From Doryteuthis pealeii (Eukaryota > Mollusca > Cephalopoda > Myopsida > Loliginidae): a DNA stretch of 64,000 bases. Below the pieces are notes generated by a model. That model made no database searches, was not told the DNA's origin, and worked only from the letters and a program-made list of their open reading frames with translations. The stretch is from NCBI GenBank assembly GCA_023376005.1, contig CM042152.1:77792894-77856893 (forward strand). Reading direction: 5' to 3'. Below, piece by piece: positions 53,453 to 64,000 of this stretch. The position numbers and the translations under genes are program-made. Every line of letters starts with the position of its first letter. The stretch's first letter is position 1.

Positions 53453-54573
53453 AACATTTGAACTTCAAATGCTTTTGTTTCTAAAAAAAAGAAAATGGGA
53501 AAAACACTTATTAAAGTACTTAATTAAGTTTTAGGTCAGAATAACCATAATGTTTTTTTATTTAACAAAGAAAACCAAAGTCTGTTTATTTTAATTTTAT
53601 GGGAAACACTAGAAAGAAAGAAAGACTTTATTATATTCTTAAAAAAGCTACTTGATATATAAATACTTTGTCAGAAATGTTAGAAAGAAATTCAATATAC
53701 ATTTTAAAAATGAATGGTATTACTAACAAGTCTTCTTTATTGTCATTTACTAAGCCTAGTTAGCTTAGTTTGACACAAGGTCAGAAGTATGGGGGCAGCC
53801 AGTGAGTCTTTTTTATAAATACAGTGTCTTTTGTTTCACTTAAAAACTGATTCATATGAAAAACGTGCTTCAGACAAGAGATGGAAAAAAGAGCGGGTTT
53901 TAAGTTAGAAGTCATCGCACTTTCCCTCCTCTCTCGCTGTCTCTCACTCTATCAATACTGTTTATGTCTAATCTCCCTCCCCCTCTCTGTCTCTCTCTCT
54001 CTCTTTCTTTCTGTCGCTCTCTCTCTCTGTGTTGAGACAGGAGGTAAAGAGGGGATTTCTATGAAGTTACTTCTCCCTTTATTTATCTTTCTCTCCTTCC
54101 TTCTCTCTTTTCCCCAAGCTGGCTCTCTCAGATATTTACTGGGCCTAGCTTATGTCTGACTCAAGGCCACTATAGATGAGCGCTCCAATGGGAATCTAAC
54201 TCATTAAAGCGTATGTGATGTTGCTGGCATTGTTAAACATGTGTAAACCCAACAAATGAAGTTTTGTATTAAACACGTCTTTAAAAATTAGAATTAAAAA
54301 AATGCAGGCGTATTTTGTTTAGAAACCTCGTCCTGCAAACTAAGTGTAATATTTTCGATCGTCACTGTATTTCTACTGCCTTATGCCAGACTATGCCAAA
54401 CTTTGTGACTCTCTGGCCGCTAAAGTGGAAGGAGAGGCAGTCAGGGTGTTTATTCATTGAAACTCCTTCCCGCCTCATCTCACCAATTCACAAGGAGAGA
54501 AGCACCTGCTGAGAATCGAACTCGTTTAAGCGCCTAAAAGTTAAGTTCATCTGACTCCTAAATAACTGAATCA

Positions 54574-55185
54574 GGTAGACTGTGAATTCAGAGTCGTAAA
54601 TTTTTACCACAGTCTACTGGACAGATGTTAGTGGAATATGAAATGAAGCCCAATGTATATATTTTAATTTCTCAACTGGGGTTAATACTTTTAATAAAAA
54701 TCAAACTCTAAGGAAAACATAACGTAATACGTTCATTCATTCATTTAAAAGTTTTATAAAAATTAAAAGACAGCATTAATTGATGTTGTATGGATTTTAA
54801 GTTGTTGCGTAATGATTAATTTATACACTTTTTGACCTTTTAATATTTTTTTATTGTTATTACTCTGAAATATAAATATCGTTAAATACTCGACAAAATT
54901 ATCAGCAAATAGTAATTTTCAGTTCACTTCAGTATAGGAATTGATAAGTTTATAATCTCAATTTCCTTAAAATAACAACACACAGGTAAAAAAAAAGTAT
55001 ATAACTTAATCACTACGCAACAACTTTAAATCTATATAACATCAATTAATGCTGTCGTTTTTGGGGTTTTTTTTTTCAATTATTAAATGTATTAATCATA
55101 ATACATTGAACTTAATTTCATATTTCACGAATATCTGTCCAGTAGACTATAGTAAAAATTTACGATCCTCAATTCACTGTCTACC
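54574..55185. mobile_element. Long-inverted-repeat element, longer relative
   Basis: Ends GGTAGACTGTGAATTCAGAG and CTCAATTCACTGTCTACC. Inner arms CAGCATTAATTGATGTTGTA and TAACATCAATTAATGCTGTC pair as well, giving arms of roughly 240 bp around a loop of about 190 bp. The 46693 copy looks like a deletion derivative. Confidence 0.72.
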
Positions 55186-55298
55186 AAAAAAAAAAAAACG
55201 TTAGCGAAAAATTAAATATTTAGGAGAGAGAAAAGAAACAATGAATTTTTAAAACTTTGATTACTTTATTTATTTATTTTTCTTTTCACCGACAAAGT

Positions 55299-55300
<2 letters not shown>

Positions 55301-55354
<54 letters not shown>
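55301..55354. repeat. (CT)n microsatellite
   Basis: About 27 CT units. Confidence 0.9.
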
Positions 55355-55356
<2 letters not shown>

Positions 55357-55861
55357 ACAAGGCTGACTTTGTTTCAGTCACGACTCTCCACATCTTCTTC
55401 CTCCCACTCCTCTTAATTCCCCGTTTCGAAACGCAATTATTGATGGACCACTTCTTCTTCTTCTCCTTCCTCTTCTTCACCCTCTCCATCGTTCGGTTAC
55501 CCCCACATTTTTTAATAACTAATAATTAGGTCAAATGTTAGTCAGATTTCAATTTTTATAGGAGCATGGTCGAGATCTGAGCGAGCTTGAAGGGGTTTGT
55601 GCGAGAGAGAGAAAAGAAAGAAAGAAAAAAAGAAAGAGAGAAAAAAATGGAGGAAGAAGAAGAGTTAAACGTACCAACCTGACGAGACAAAAAGCGGGAA
55701 TATTTGTAAGGCACACAAAATGACGTTTCCCATCATTACAGTAAGACACTCACGTACCCTAGTAATGCTTTTAAACTTAAAAGCCCAAATTCGCAGCTAT
55801 TCCCGCTATTCAAACTCAGCTAGTATGGTACAAGGTCCAAAGCTAAATGGGGAGGTGATTG

Positions 55862-56545
55862 TTGGTTGGGTTTTATGACATGTCTACCCCATTGGCCCAT
55901 TTTTGCCGAAAATCTTTTTGTTTTATTTATTTATTTACTAAACCTCTCCGCACAATCAGAATGCGACAGAAGGTCAATTTCTTAAGCGGGGTTTAACAGT
56001 CTTGAATTCAGAGTTTTCCTTCTCCTAGACAGGTTACCTAGCCAAGGTTAAAGAGCCCAGTATGTCCTACCAATAGCTGGAGAGAGAATTGGATTCATAC
56101 ATTTCCCAATGGTATTAGCGCTACGCGAAATGCAAACAACCTCGTCCAGAATTTGAAGTCGTGTTAACGAGTCCATGTCCTAAGACTTTAACCATTACAC
56201 CATGCACCTCCATTATTCATTCTTGATGGTACTCAGTTTGTTTAAAACACTTTTTTCTATTTAGCCCATAGATGGGACCCCCTAACAGGTATTACCACTC
56301 TGGGTCAGAGTGGACCTGTGAGCAATGATGATGAAGGGGTGCTCCACAACTGGAACCTCATCATCAGAGTTTAACGTCATACCCAGGACATGAAGGCCCT
56401 CGGCCACCGCCTTCTAACACATACATGATAAAAAAAGGGTTGGGGCTTGCTATAAAGGTAATAGGGTTGGGACAATCATATCGGTGCTAGAGCTTGATGT
56501 AACTAGACGATTGATCGGAGAGGGCCTCTTCGACCGATGTGAAAT
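55862..56545. repeat. Family F interrupted by SINE family B
   Basis: Family F starts GTTGGTTGGGTTTTATGACA (55862-55925) and resumes as TTCATTCTTGATGGTACTCA (about 56217-56545). Between them lies a nearly full-length minus-strand SINE B (about 55938-56211), with box A complement ACTTTAACCATTACACCATG. Confidence 0.7.
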
Positions 56546-56633
56546 AGAAAGCGCATTATGCTTGCTCTCTGACTGACTGGCTGGCCTTGAAAATCGGCAT
56601 TAACATATTAAGTTATGCTTTCCTTGGAGTTTT

Positions 56634-56762
56634 AGTTTTATTAAAAGTATTAATCCCAGTTGAGAAATTAGAAATATACACATTGGACTTCATTTCGTAT
56701 TCACTAACATTTGTCCGTAGTCTATGGTAAAAAATTACGCCTCTCAATTTAAGGTCGACCCA
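56634..56762. mobile_element. Single arm of the long-inverted-repeat family
   Basis: GTATTAATCCCAGTTGAGAA to TACGCCTCTCAATTTAAGG matches the right arm of 46693-47094. Confidence 0.62.
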
Positions 56763-56808
56763 TACAGCTTTCTCAAACATAAAGGAACACCTTGTCTTAA
56801 CTTCGATC

Positions 56809-57276
56809 TGTTGGGGTTATTTTCCCTTTCTTACTACAATTTCCGTTAGGTGGCGTTGCAACTGGAAGTATATAAAGGCATTGCCGCAAAATCAAATTCT
56901 CATTCTCTTAGACTCTCCAGCCGTTAGAGCTAACACTCAAGTTGTATCTCTGTTCTTTAGGACTGGAGGTCTTGGACCGCAGCCACAGGCATTCCGTGTA
57001 TCTGTTACGTGGGTCCTTCTACACCCTATGGTTTTACTGAGGCTCCACGCACCAATAGCGTCTTTTACGCGCACCTGTTACGCGATGTTTTTTCTACACA
57101 GTAAGTGACAACATTTATTCTCTATTTAATTGCCTGAAGACAATCTACAAAGATTCTTTTCCTTAGGATTTTCATCTATCATTTTTTGTATTGTTTCTAT
57201 TATAATTTGCTTAGACAATAAAGTCTTTTTGTTATAACTCTTTGTCGGGATTTATTCAATATGTATTCTTATAACA
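56809..57276 (+). mobile_element. LTR-like segment (possible solo LTR)
   Basis: Begins TGTTGGGG and ends ATAACA. Contains a TATA box (GTATATAAAGG, about 56869) and a polyadenylation signal (AATAAAG, about 57219). A diverged relative starts at 62804. No target duplication or primer-binding site was recognised. Confidence 0.5.
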
Positions 57277-57302
57277 CGTTTGAGGAAATGATAGACACCA
57301 AT

Positions 57303-58160
57303 TACACTGGTTTACAAAGAAATTGAGGCAAGCACAAAAATAGCTGTTTTAACCTAATTTGGGGGTGCTGAATTCAGATTTGAAATCCGTTTTTACTCAT
57401 CACCTCTAGTTTTTTTTTTTTAGATATGCATACTTTACATTTTGTACACATACTGTACATAAAGACATATATGCATTCAGGGTTAATTTCTAATATTGTG
57501 TGACTTATGTCTTCTTTTTTTGTTATTATGCAATAAATGTAAGTGATAGCATTACATTATATATATATAGCTATATATCAAGACGGATTTGGGCAGTTAA
57601 GCGTAGCCAACACGTCTCAATCAACAGCCAGTAGTGCACTGGCAGTCAGCGCAGTAGGTTGTCGTCCCTCGCAGCACAGGAAGAAGGTGTCCCTCGACAA
57701 TTGTGTTACACAATCCTTTAGGTATATATTTGTATTACAATTTCCAACGACGCACATTTTATTGTCTTACAAATGATTTAATTTTACTTTTTTTTGTTTT
57801 TTTTTTTTTTTTTGTTTCATTTTCTCCAATGGCTTCAAGCTCGTCAAAACATCGAGGATGCCTCAACAAGGCCAATTCTTTCTGAATTGTGTACATTGTG
57901 TCATCCAAGTATATTTATTCCGTCAATGTTCTTTATCTATCCTGTTTTATCTGTAATAAGCTGCTGCAACCGTTGAAATAAACACGTATATACTCTGTAT
58001 ATAGTAAAATGAGACTATTTAAAAGACAGAAAACTAGAGGTGATAGAACAAAACTGTTTATAAATTTGAATTCAGCACACCCAAATTAGTAAAAAAAAAA
58101 AAAACACCTATTCACATTCTTGTCTCAGATAAAAAATATTTTTTGGTAAACCAGTGTTTC
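57303..58160. mobile_element. Element of about 860 bp with roughly 110-bp inverted ends
   Basis: Left ACACTGGTTTACAAAG, GGGGGTGCTGAATTCA and CATCACCTCTAGTTT recur inverted at the right as AAACTAGAGGTGATAG, TGAATTCAGCACACCC and GGTAAACCAGTGT. The interior (57540-57980) has no recognisable transposase frame. Confidence 0.6.
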
Positions 58161-58236
58161 ATTCATTTCAACAGGTCCAAAGAGTTCCTTCGACTTAAAG
58201 AGTCCTCGCGTAGCCTAGACGTAAATAAGTAAAGTC

Positions 58237-58420
58237 GTCGGGGCGGCCTAAAGTCGGTATCAGCCAGTCAACGAGGGAGTCTATCTCCTTTTCAATAACG
58301 CTAGACCAAGGAGATTGTTTTGGCGTCTGGGATGGAGCGCCACACCTACCATCAGCTCCTTACTTTACCGCACAGATCCCTGTGCTACTCATACGCTGAG
58401 TTGGCGAGGACCGGTACGTA
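58237..58420 (-). repeat. SINE family A, head-truncated
   Basis: Body CAGCCAGTCAACGAGGGAGT to GAGTTGGCGAGGACCGGTA, broken within box B. Confidence 0.7.
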
Positions 58421-58865
58421 AATAAAGGCTATTAATTAAGATAATAAAGTTTTTACTTAACAATTTTTTTAAGTAATCAATACCGACTGACAGAGTTGGA
58501 TAAAACTTAAAATAAACGTATTTCACTCAGGTATGAGGGCACCTTACGTGTGTTAAGTTTTTAAATGCCATTCTTGGTCAGTTGAAAAGGGCTTAAAGTA
58601 AGTAAGTCCTGAGTTATGGAATCCTTTGGTAAGTGAATAAGTCCTATCCTGTGTATTGGTAAAAGTCCAGTGATTTAATCCTATGTCCGTCGTCCACGAA
58701 GGTTCAAAGTAATTATGGCCAGTATGCTCAGTATGCTCAGTTTAAGTATTGTCTCAACAGCAGAATACTGCCAGTGATTGGCCAAGAGAGATCACATGGT
58801 TCTTTCCGAGTCTATAAGTAAAAGCGGGCGTCTAGCCCTCACCTTATATCCCTAAACAGTCAACA

Positions 58866-58985
58866 ACGTGGTGTAACGGTTAGCATGGTAGATTTGCGGA
58901 CCAATGTTAGTGAGTTCAATTCTCATTGGGGCTCTATATTTCTGGCTTTGTGCCACATATAAGCTAATCTTGGTAAATAACTCTA
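58866..58985 (+). repeat. tRNA-like SINE unit, family D
   Basis: GTGGTGTAACGGTTAGCATGG (box A region) and GTGAGTTCAATTCTCATTGG (box B) precede GGCTTTGTGCCACATATAAG. Confidence 0.6.
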
Positions 58986-59394
58986 CTCATTTAATGAATG
59001 TGTTTTTAAAACCTAAAAAAACAAGCGATCGATCATTAAATAAGAAATGTTTTTGAAACATCGAAGTTTATTTTGTTTCTAGGCTAAACCTTGCCTTAAC
59101 TTCAATCCAAAGTATCACGCATAGCTTATACTTAAACAAGGGCTATTAGTTAAGATAATACATTTGTTTATTTAGTATTTACTATTCATAACACCTGTGC
59201 ATATACTATGTACAAATATTCTAAATAGTAAACAAAGTTACGTAAAAACTTCCTTATCTTAAAGGACTTTATTTATAAATTAGGTAGGTCAAGAGTACGT
59301 TGTTTATTTACGGTATTGCAATGATTTTAATTGTATTACAATTTTTTCCTGAAATATAACATATGCGTGTCAATCTTGAGGTCAACGGGGGTCC

Positions 59395-59870
59395 GCAAAC
59401 TTCCAGAGCAGTTGAAGTTCAACAAAACAATGTCATGCGTATCTTCTCCTTTTCAGATTTCCATGCTCATGCAGAACATTTGTACAAACATTATAAACTC
59501 CTTAAAATCAAAGACCATCTCTACGTAATTGATTTTCTACTCATGAACGGATAATTGGTACATTACTCTTAACGTTTAAAAACTATTTCATCCCTAAAAA
59601 AAGAAAAGAATTATACACTGTTTCTATTAGGGGATCAACTGCAGGTGAACTCTTCAAACCATTTGACAACACTAAAACGTATTGCCTTAAATCTATCACA
59701 GGATCCTGCATCAACGATTGGAATACATTGATTTCACCAAAATGTTTGCTCACCAACTCAAATTATTCATCAAAATAGAAATTCTTAATATGTATAAGTA
59801 AACTTATAACACGCTATCACAATAATCAACTTTCAAACTATGACAAAAGAATCAACTGACGTGGCCACTA
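59395..59870 (+). pseudogene. LINE reverse transcriptase C-terminal fragment, second family
   Basis: NNVMRIFSFSDFHAHAEHLY and KHYKLLKIKDHLYVIDFL, then in another frame YCLKSITGSCINDWNTL. These match the end of invertebrate non-LTR reverse transcriptases (RIxTFSDFxAH..LxxxLKIL and YGLKSxxxxSxxxWN). Frameshifts show decay. It is distinct from the YADD family in intron 2. Confidence 0.6.
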
Positions 59871-60853
59871 CTAGAATAGGCTCAGTTCTAATTAGTGATC
59901 ATCTTCCATGTAGGCTAACATATCCAAAAGTTAGAGGTCGTTCATTACACGTGTAACGAGTGTGTGTGTGTGTGATAAGACGATGGCTTTCAACTTGGAG
60001 AAGGTTGTTTTCGTTTGTTGACGGTTGTAAACATGTGAGGATTAAAACAAGATTATAATAAAAAAAAAACAATCTCCCATGAACCTTTAGACAGAAAGAA
60101 CCCTTTGAATATGTGCAAGGAAAGGGACCCTCTTCCTACCACCAAGATAATCTTCGGCCATTCAGACTAGGGCCTCAACTGGGATCAGACACTATTACTG
60201 GACAGGAAGAAAGTTCCTCTCCACGAGGTAGCTATGACCTATGAATAAAGCCTGAATCCTAAAACTACCTTTTTGTCTTTGTCTCTTCCTTTTCCTTCCT
60301 TTTCCTTCCTTTTCAGCACGACCACCAAACATGATGGGGTTAAAATGAAAACCTGTGAACACACACCAGAAATAATCACCGACTTTTAAACCAATATTAA
60401 AATTCTTTTCACCCCACAAACTACACTTCCTTGTTAAAATTTAGTTGCAATTAAAATTAACCCGGACCCGTTAGTTTAAGTCAACTTGTAAATAAATAAA
60501 AATATCCTGGGTTGGAGATATAAGCAAAACAATTAAGGACGATTTAACAAGAACTGAATATTTGTTATTGAGCAAAAGATAATAGAAAAGAAAAACAAGT
60601 ATTGTAGTAAAGTTTATACATTGCTGTATAAATGGAAAGTTCGTAAAATGTCGTTGTTGGTTAAAGAAGAATCTCTAGTATTAAATGTTCCTGAAGTTCT
60701 GACTTACATGTTAAAATTGAGTTCTTGTATAAGGTGTTATAAGTAGTTGTGGGGACAAGAAACCCTCCTGTCGCGTGAACAGGAGAACGCAAAGTATACG
60801 CGTTACAAACTGTTCAAAGAGAAATATTTTTTATTTTCGCGCTTACTGCTTAG

Positions 60854-60937
60854 AACGTCACCAACCAACTAAAATGAGAAAAACGTCACCTACCAACTAA
60901 AATGAGAAAAACGTCACCTACCAATTAAAATGAGAAA
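60854..60937. repeat. Tandem repeat, three units of 28 bp
   Basis: AACGTCACC(A/T)ACCAA followed by (C/T)TAAAATGAGAAA, period 28, three times. Confidence 0.8.
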
Positions 60938-61735
60938 AACAGGAGGTAACTGTGAAAGTAACGAATGTAAATCCTGCACACTTTTCGTGGCTAAAAATTT
61001 CGGGTCGTTCATTACATTATATATTTTATTATTAAAAGTTTAAACAAATGTGTCCATGTTCTATTCCGATTGCAAATAAATTGTAGCAACGATTAGTGGT
61101 TTATACCAACGAACAACGAAGAACGTCTTTACACATCGAAGCCATTAGCTCTTATCACACACACCCATCACAAGAAATAATTTTTGTAGGCTACCATTGT
61201 CAAAACTTAGTGTCGTTCATTACTAGCAATATAGATATATTGTGTTAGTATTGCATTTTTTCTAAAACTAATAGCAAGAAATAAATGAATTAAAACTTAG
61301 TTCAATTTTAATGGTTTATTTAACAACAAAACAATGGCTAACAATATAAACGTCCCTCCTATGTATAGAGTTAAGTTTGAGAGATTTATAAGTGTGATGG
61401 AGAGGAAATTTGAGGATATCTGGTATCTTCTGTTTTAGTCGATTCTTGGAAATAATTTATGGTCGACTGTTCTTGGGACTGGTCCGAAATGTCTATTTGA
61501 TCTTGGCGCCAAAACTTCTGGGCGCGTCACGTGATTGCTTAGTTCAATCACAGAAAGGCTCTCCCTCACTTAACTCCATACATAGAAATAAACATATTTT
61601 ACTGGCCCAACAGATAAAAACACGTTTTTGTGGATAAAAATTAGGAGTCTTTCATTACACCAAGTCGTTTCATACTCGAGTATACAAAGTAAATAGAATC
61701 ATTCATCCTACATGATTCATTCATATTTCTTGTTT

Positions 61736-61737
<2 letters not shown>

Positions 61738-61784
<47 letters not shown>

Positions 61785-61968
61785 TCAAGGATAATTTCAT
61801 TCATCCGTTTAAGAAAGAAGTGCTTTAAACCGGTACACATTGAAGCTATCTATTCACAATTTGTTTTCTTTAATTGTTACGTAACTATAACAAAACTATC
61901 GAAGATTTTTGCTTACATCACACATGGCGGAACTATCTCTTCGGTATTATTAGAAGATTTTACAAACA

Positions 61969-61999
<31 letters not shown>

Positions 62000-62021
62000 G
62001 CACACACACACACACACACAA
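61738..62021. repeat. (CA)n and (CA)n-(CG)n-(CA)n tracts
   Basis: A (CA)n run at 61738-61783 and a composite run at 61966-62021 with about eight CG units in the middle of alternating CA. Confidence 0.88.
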
Positions 62022-62520
62022 ATACAGGAAATGAAAAAAAATATTTTTATCTGATCTCTTCGAAGTTTGGAAGATGCGTTATAAAGCCCTCGACTTAGTG
62101 ATCAGTAATATTTAGATACAGCAATTATCACGCATCAAAGTTCGAAAGCAGATTTAATTGATTTTGACGGCATATATTACCATCGTGCAAAAAAGGTGCA
62201 CGAGTGCAGAGTGGGTTTTATCACATCTATTTGAAAGGAGTGATAACATGTTAATGACAATCGTAATATACTTATCTTCTTATCCTGTTCTCTTGACTGG
62301 GATCTGGTTGTTGAATCTGATGTTGGGCTGGATGGCATTCTTGTTGTTTTGAGTCTGGATAACTTGGGATTACTTTGAGGATATCTTGTCTTGTGCCGTT
62401 CATAGTTTTTAAATAACAACACAAGACTTTTTTTCGTGGCTGATTTATTTTATCCCCGAGTCAAAATGCTTGGGGAACATACACGCATCTCGGATAAGGG
62501 CCACTACAGCACAAGAAAGG

Positions 62521-62640
62521 GACCGGTTTAGCTCAGTCGGTTGAGCACCCGCCTAGGAATCGCAAGGTTCCGGGTTCGATACCGGCCCCTGCCAACTCAG
62601 CGCATAAGTAGCACAGATTGAGTAATCTGATCTGCGGTAA
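62521..62640 (+). repeat. SINE family A with best-preserved tRNA head
   Basis: TTTAGCTCAGTCGGTTGAGC and GGTTCCGGGTTCGATACC form clear boxes A and B, with a pairable D stem (GCTC/GAGC) and T stem (CCGG/CCGG). The first bases can pair with GGCCCC after box B with one mismatch. The anticodon arm does not fold well. It continues into the family A body, so it is a young SINE and not a tRNA gene. Confidence 0.75.
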
Positions 62641-62803
62641 AACCAAAGATGAACCTTGACCGTAGAAGACGCAGGGTGTTATTTTGGGACGTTTTTTTGG
62701 GGAAAGGTGCCTTATAAGCGGCCAAATACATTACAAAATGAAGACAGTTTGTTTTGGTCATTTTTAGTTGTGGTTGGTATCGAATACTGACGGCGTAAAG
62801 CGG

Positions 62804-63120
62804 TGTTGGATTATTTCCCTTACTTGCCACGATTCTTCTGTTAGACGCTAGGTGTCGTTGCAACTGGTAGCATAAAAAGCAGTAACGTGAAAGTCAAATC
62901 TCTCTTAGACCCTCCCAGCCGTCAGAGGTAACACACCAGTTGTGTCTCCTGTCAATAGGACAGGGGAGCTTTGCCTCTTGGCATTATACAGGAGAGCCCT
63001 TTTTACCTTCGGACTTCGGAGAGGTAACACGCACCAGTTGCATCTTTTGTCTATCGGACATAGTGGCTTTGTCTCCTTAGCCATGTACATTGTACACGAG
63101 TGCCTTTCCAAACTGGCGCG
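62804..63120 (+). mobile_element. LTR-like segment, related to 56809-57276
   Basis: TGTTGGATTATTTCCC, GTCGTTGCAACTGGTAGCAT, and CTCTTAGACCCTCCCAGCCG match the 5' half of the first copy. The 3' half is diverged or lost. Confidence 0.45.
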
Positions 63121-63239
63121 AGTTTGACTTAAAAAAAAAAGAAGACAGTCTATTCGGAACTTGGCAACACACTGAACGAATGTTCGTTTTGCGGCCTCCC
63201 AAACTGAAGAATTCCACAATCTACAAATTATACAATAAT

Positions 63240-63360
63240 ATAATACACTTGTTCCTTAATCTTCCAACCGTTATTATCTTGCAACACGCTCTGGTTAAAA
63301 ATGAGACCGTCCAAGATGAAATGCAAAAATGTAAATCCCGATTATATGGGGTCGCTTATC
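63240..63360 (+). repeat. Family H repeat
   Basis: CTTAATCTTCCAACCGTTAT then CTCTGGTTAAAAATGAGACC, sister copy of 27680-27815. Confidence 0.55.
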
Positions 63361-63611
63361 CGCCGAATCATTATTTCTTATGGGTGTCGTCACCTCAGCT
63401 AAATAATGGACCATTCTGTTTTTATCATAAAGAAAGAAAGGGAAGAAAAGAACATGAGATGTTGAAAAATATAACGATAAAGAAAGAAAGAAAGAAAGAA
63501 AGAGGGTATCAAAAAGATAGAGAGACAGGGTGAGCGCGCGGAAATGATAACGCTAATTTGTTTCAATAGAACATAATGAAAGATGAAAAGCAGGAAAGAA
63601 AGAAAAAAGAG

Positions 63612-63740
63612 TGTGAGAGAGTTAAATCAAGATTATTATACTTTTTACATATTTAACTATTTAGCAATAGCTCTTAAGTAAACATCAAACGTTGTAACAA
63701 TTAAATTATCATACTGGTATGTCCACAGGTCCTGCTAGTA
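63612..63740 (-). repeat. Family E repeat, inverted
   Basis: GTGAGAGAGTTAAATCAAGA to TATGTCCACAGGTCCTGCTA, reverse complement of 7922-8055. Confidence 0.7.
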
Positions 63741-63778
63741 TAACAATAATGCATGGGTTTAATAATTATACGAAGAAA

Positions 63779-64000
63779 ACACCGCCCTGTCGGTGGGGCG
63801 TTAGAATGCACCGACTGCACCTCTGCATAGGGGTAAGACTCCCCCAATGGAACCACCCGTTGGCCGTGGGTGGCGACCCGTGATGCTTAAGGATAGAACC
63901 CAGTGGATTAGCAGTTCATGACATGCAATACTCCACTTTGGCCCTATCTTGGGCTAGACGGGCGGTCGGAGAGGCCCCCTCGATCAATCGGCTGGTCACG
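63779..64000 (-). repeat. Family F repeat, 3' end, runs off the window
   Basis: The minus strand carries the family F end (CGCCACAGGG then CTCTGCATAGGGG region complement) and the GACCAGCCGATTGATCGAGG block at the right edge. Confidence 0.7.

Larger units (their letters stand above)
48280..53948. repeat. Block A' of the A-B-A' duplication
   Basis: Direct repeat of 41891-47589, net about 30 bp shorter. Differences I could read are nearly all single-base indels, often in homopolymers: CCCCAGACC against CCCAGACC, GGCAACCAG against GGCACCAG, GGTACTGGCAG against GGTACTGCAG. At 53948 the sequence continues into unique DNA instead of jumping to a B copy. Confidence 0.9.
53949..64000. other. Right-hand region without recognisable cellular gene
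   Basis: Repeats and transposon relics only: a foldback element (54574-55185), (CT)n (55301-55354), SINE B in family F (55862-56545), two LTR-like segments (56809-57276, 62804-63120), a long-inverted-repeat element (57303-58160), SINE A (58237-58420, 62521-62640), a LINE tail (59395-59870), (CA)n (61738-61783) and a family F end (63779-64000). 60000-60850 and 61020-61730 are unassigned. Confidence 0.6.

Noticed and set aside
60195..60419. Minus-strand 74-residue frame
   Set aside because: Basic low-complexity run from a TTCCTTTTCC repeat; no homology recognised.
62521..62592. A functional tRNA gene
   Set aside because: Boxes A and B are good, but the anticodon arm does not fold and the sequence runs into the family A SINE body found many times here.

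Overview
The window is AT-rich, repeat-dense invertebrate DNA. It is dominated by one spliced protein gene on the minus strand and by many layers of interspersed repeats. The introns carry several families of tRNA-derived SINEs, (TA)n and (GA)n microsatellites, MITE-like elements, LINE reverse-transcriptase relics, a hAT relic and a mariner relic. From memory of similar repeats this looks lophotrochozoan, probably a mollusc and perhaps a cephalopod. That assignment is an inference, not something the sequence proves.

The gene is TADA2B (Ada2b), the SAGA-type transcriptional adaptor. It runs from exon 1 at 42699 down to 1964 and leaves the window at the left edge. Eight short coding exons (42604-42699, 38243-38302, 20527-20624, 12358-12398, 7672-7722, 6130-6189, 3308-3370, 1964-2040) join in one reading frame of 182 codons. 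The joined product has an eight-ligand ZZ zinc finger (residues 7-47), a SANT domain (about 65-110) and the LGYxxxRDDY region that follows it in TADA2B. The C-terminal part lies outside the window. Intron 1 uses a GC donor. Exons 7 and 8 are tandem duplicates of each other. A further 47-nt exon-like segment at 6892-6938 would break the frame if included.

Layout: 1-42.6 kb holds the gene body and its introns. 42.6-44.1 kb holds exon 1, a trinucleotide-rich leader and two ETS-type promoter motifs. 41.9-47.6 kb is repeated at 48.3-53.9 kb, with a third partial copy (47.6-48.3 kb) between them. The copies differ mostly by one-base indels, so an assembly artefact must be excluded before this is called a real duplication. 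54-64 kb has no recognisable cellular gene. It holds long-inverted-repeat elements, two related LTR-like segments, a LINE fragment, SINEs and (CA)/(CG) repeats.

No rRNA, functional tRNA gene or CRISPR array is supported. Most other open frames are repeats or chance frames. The best leads are the exon 7/8 duplication and candidate poison exon, the GC-AG intron, the A-B-A' duplication of promoter plus exon 1, and the nested insertions that give relative ages of repeat families.
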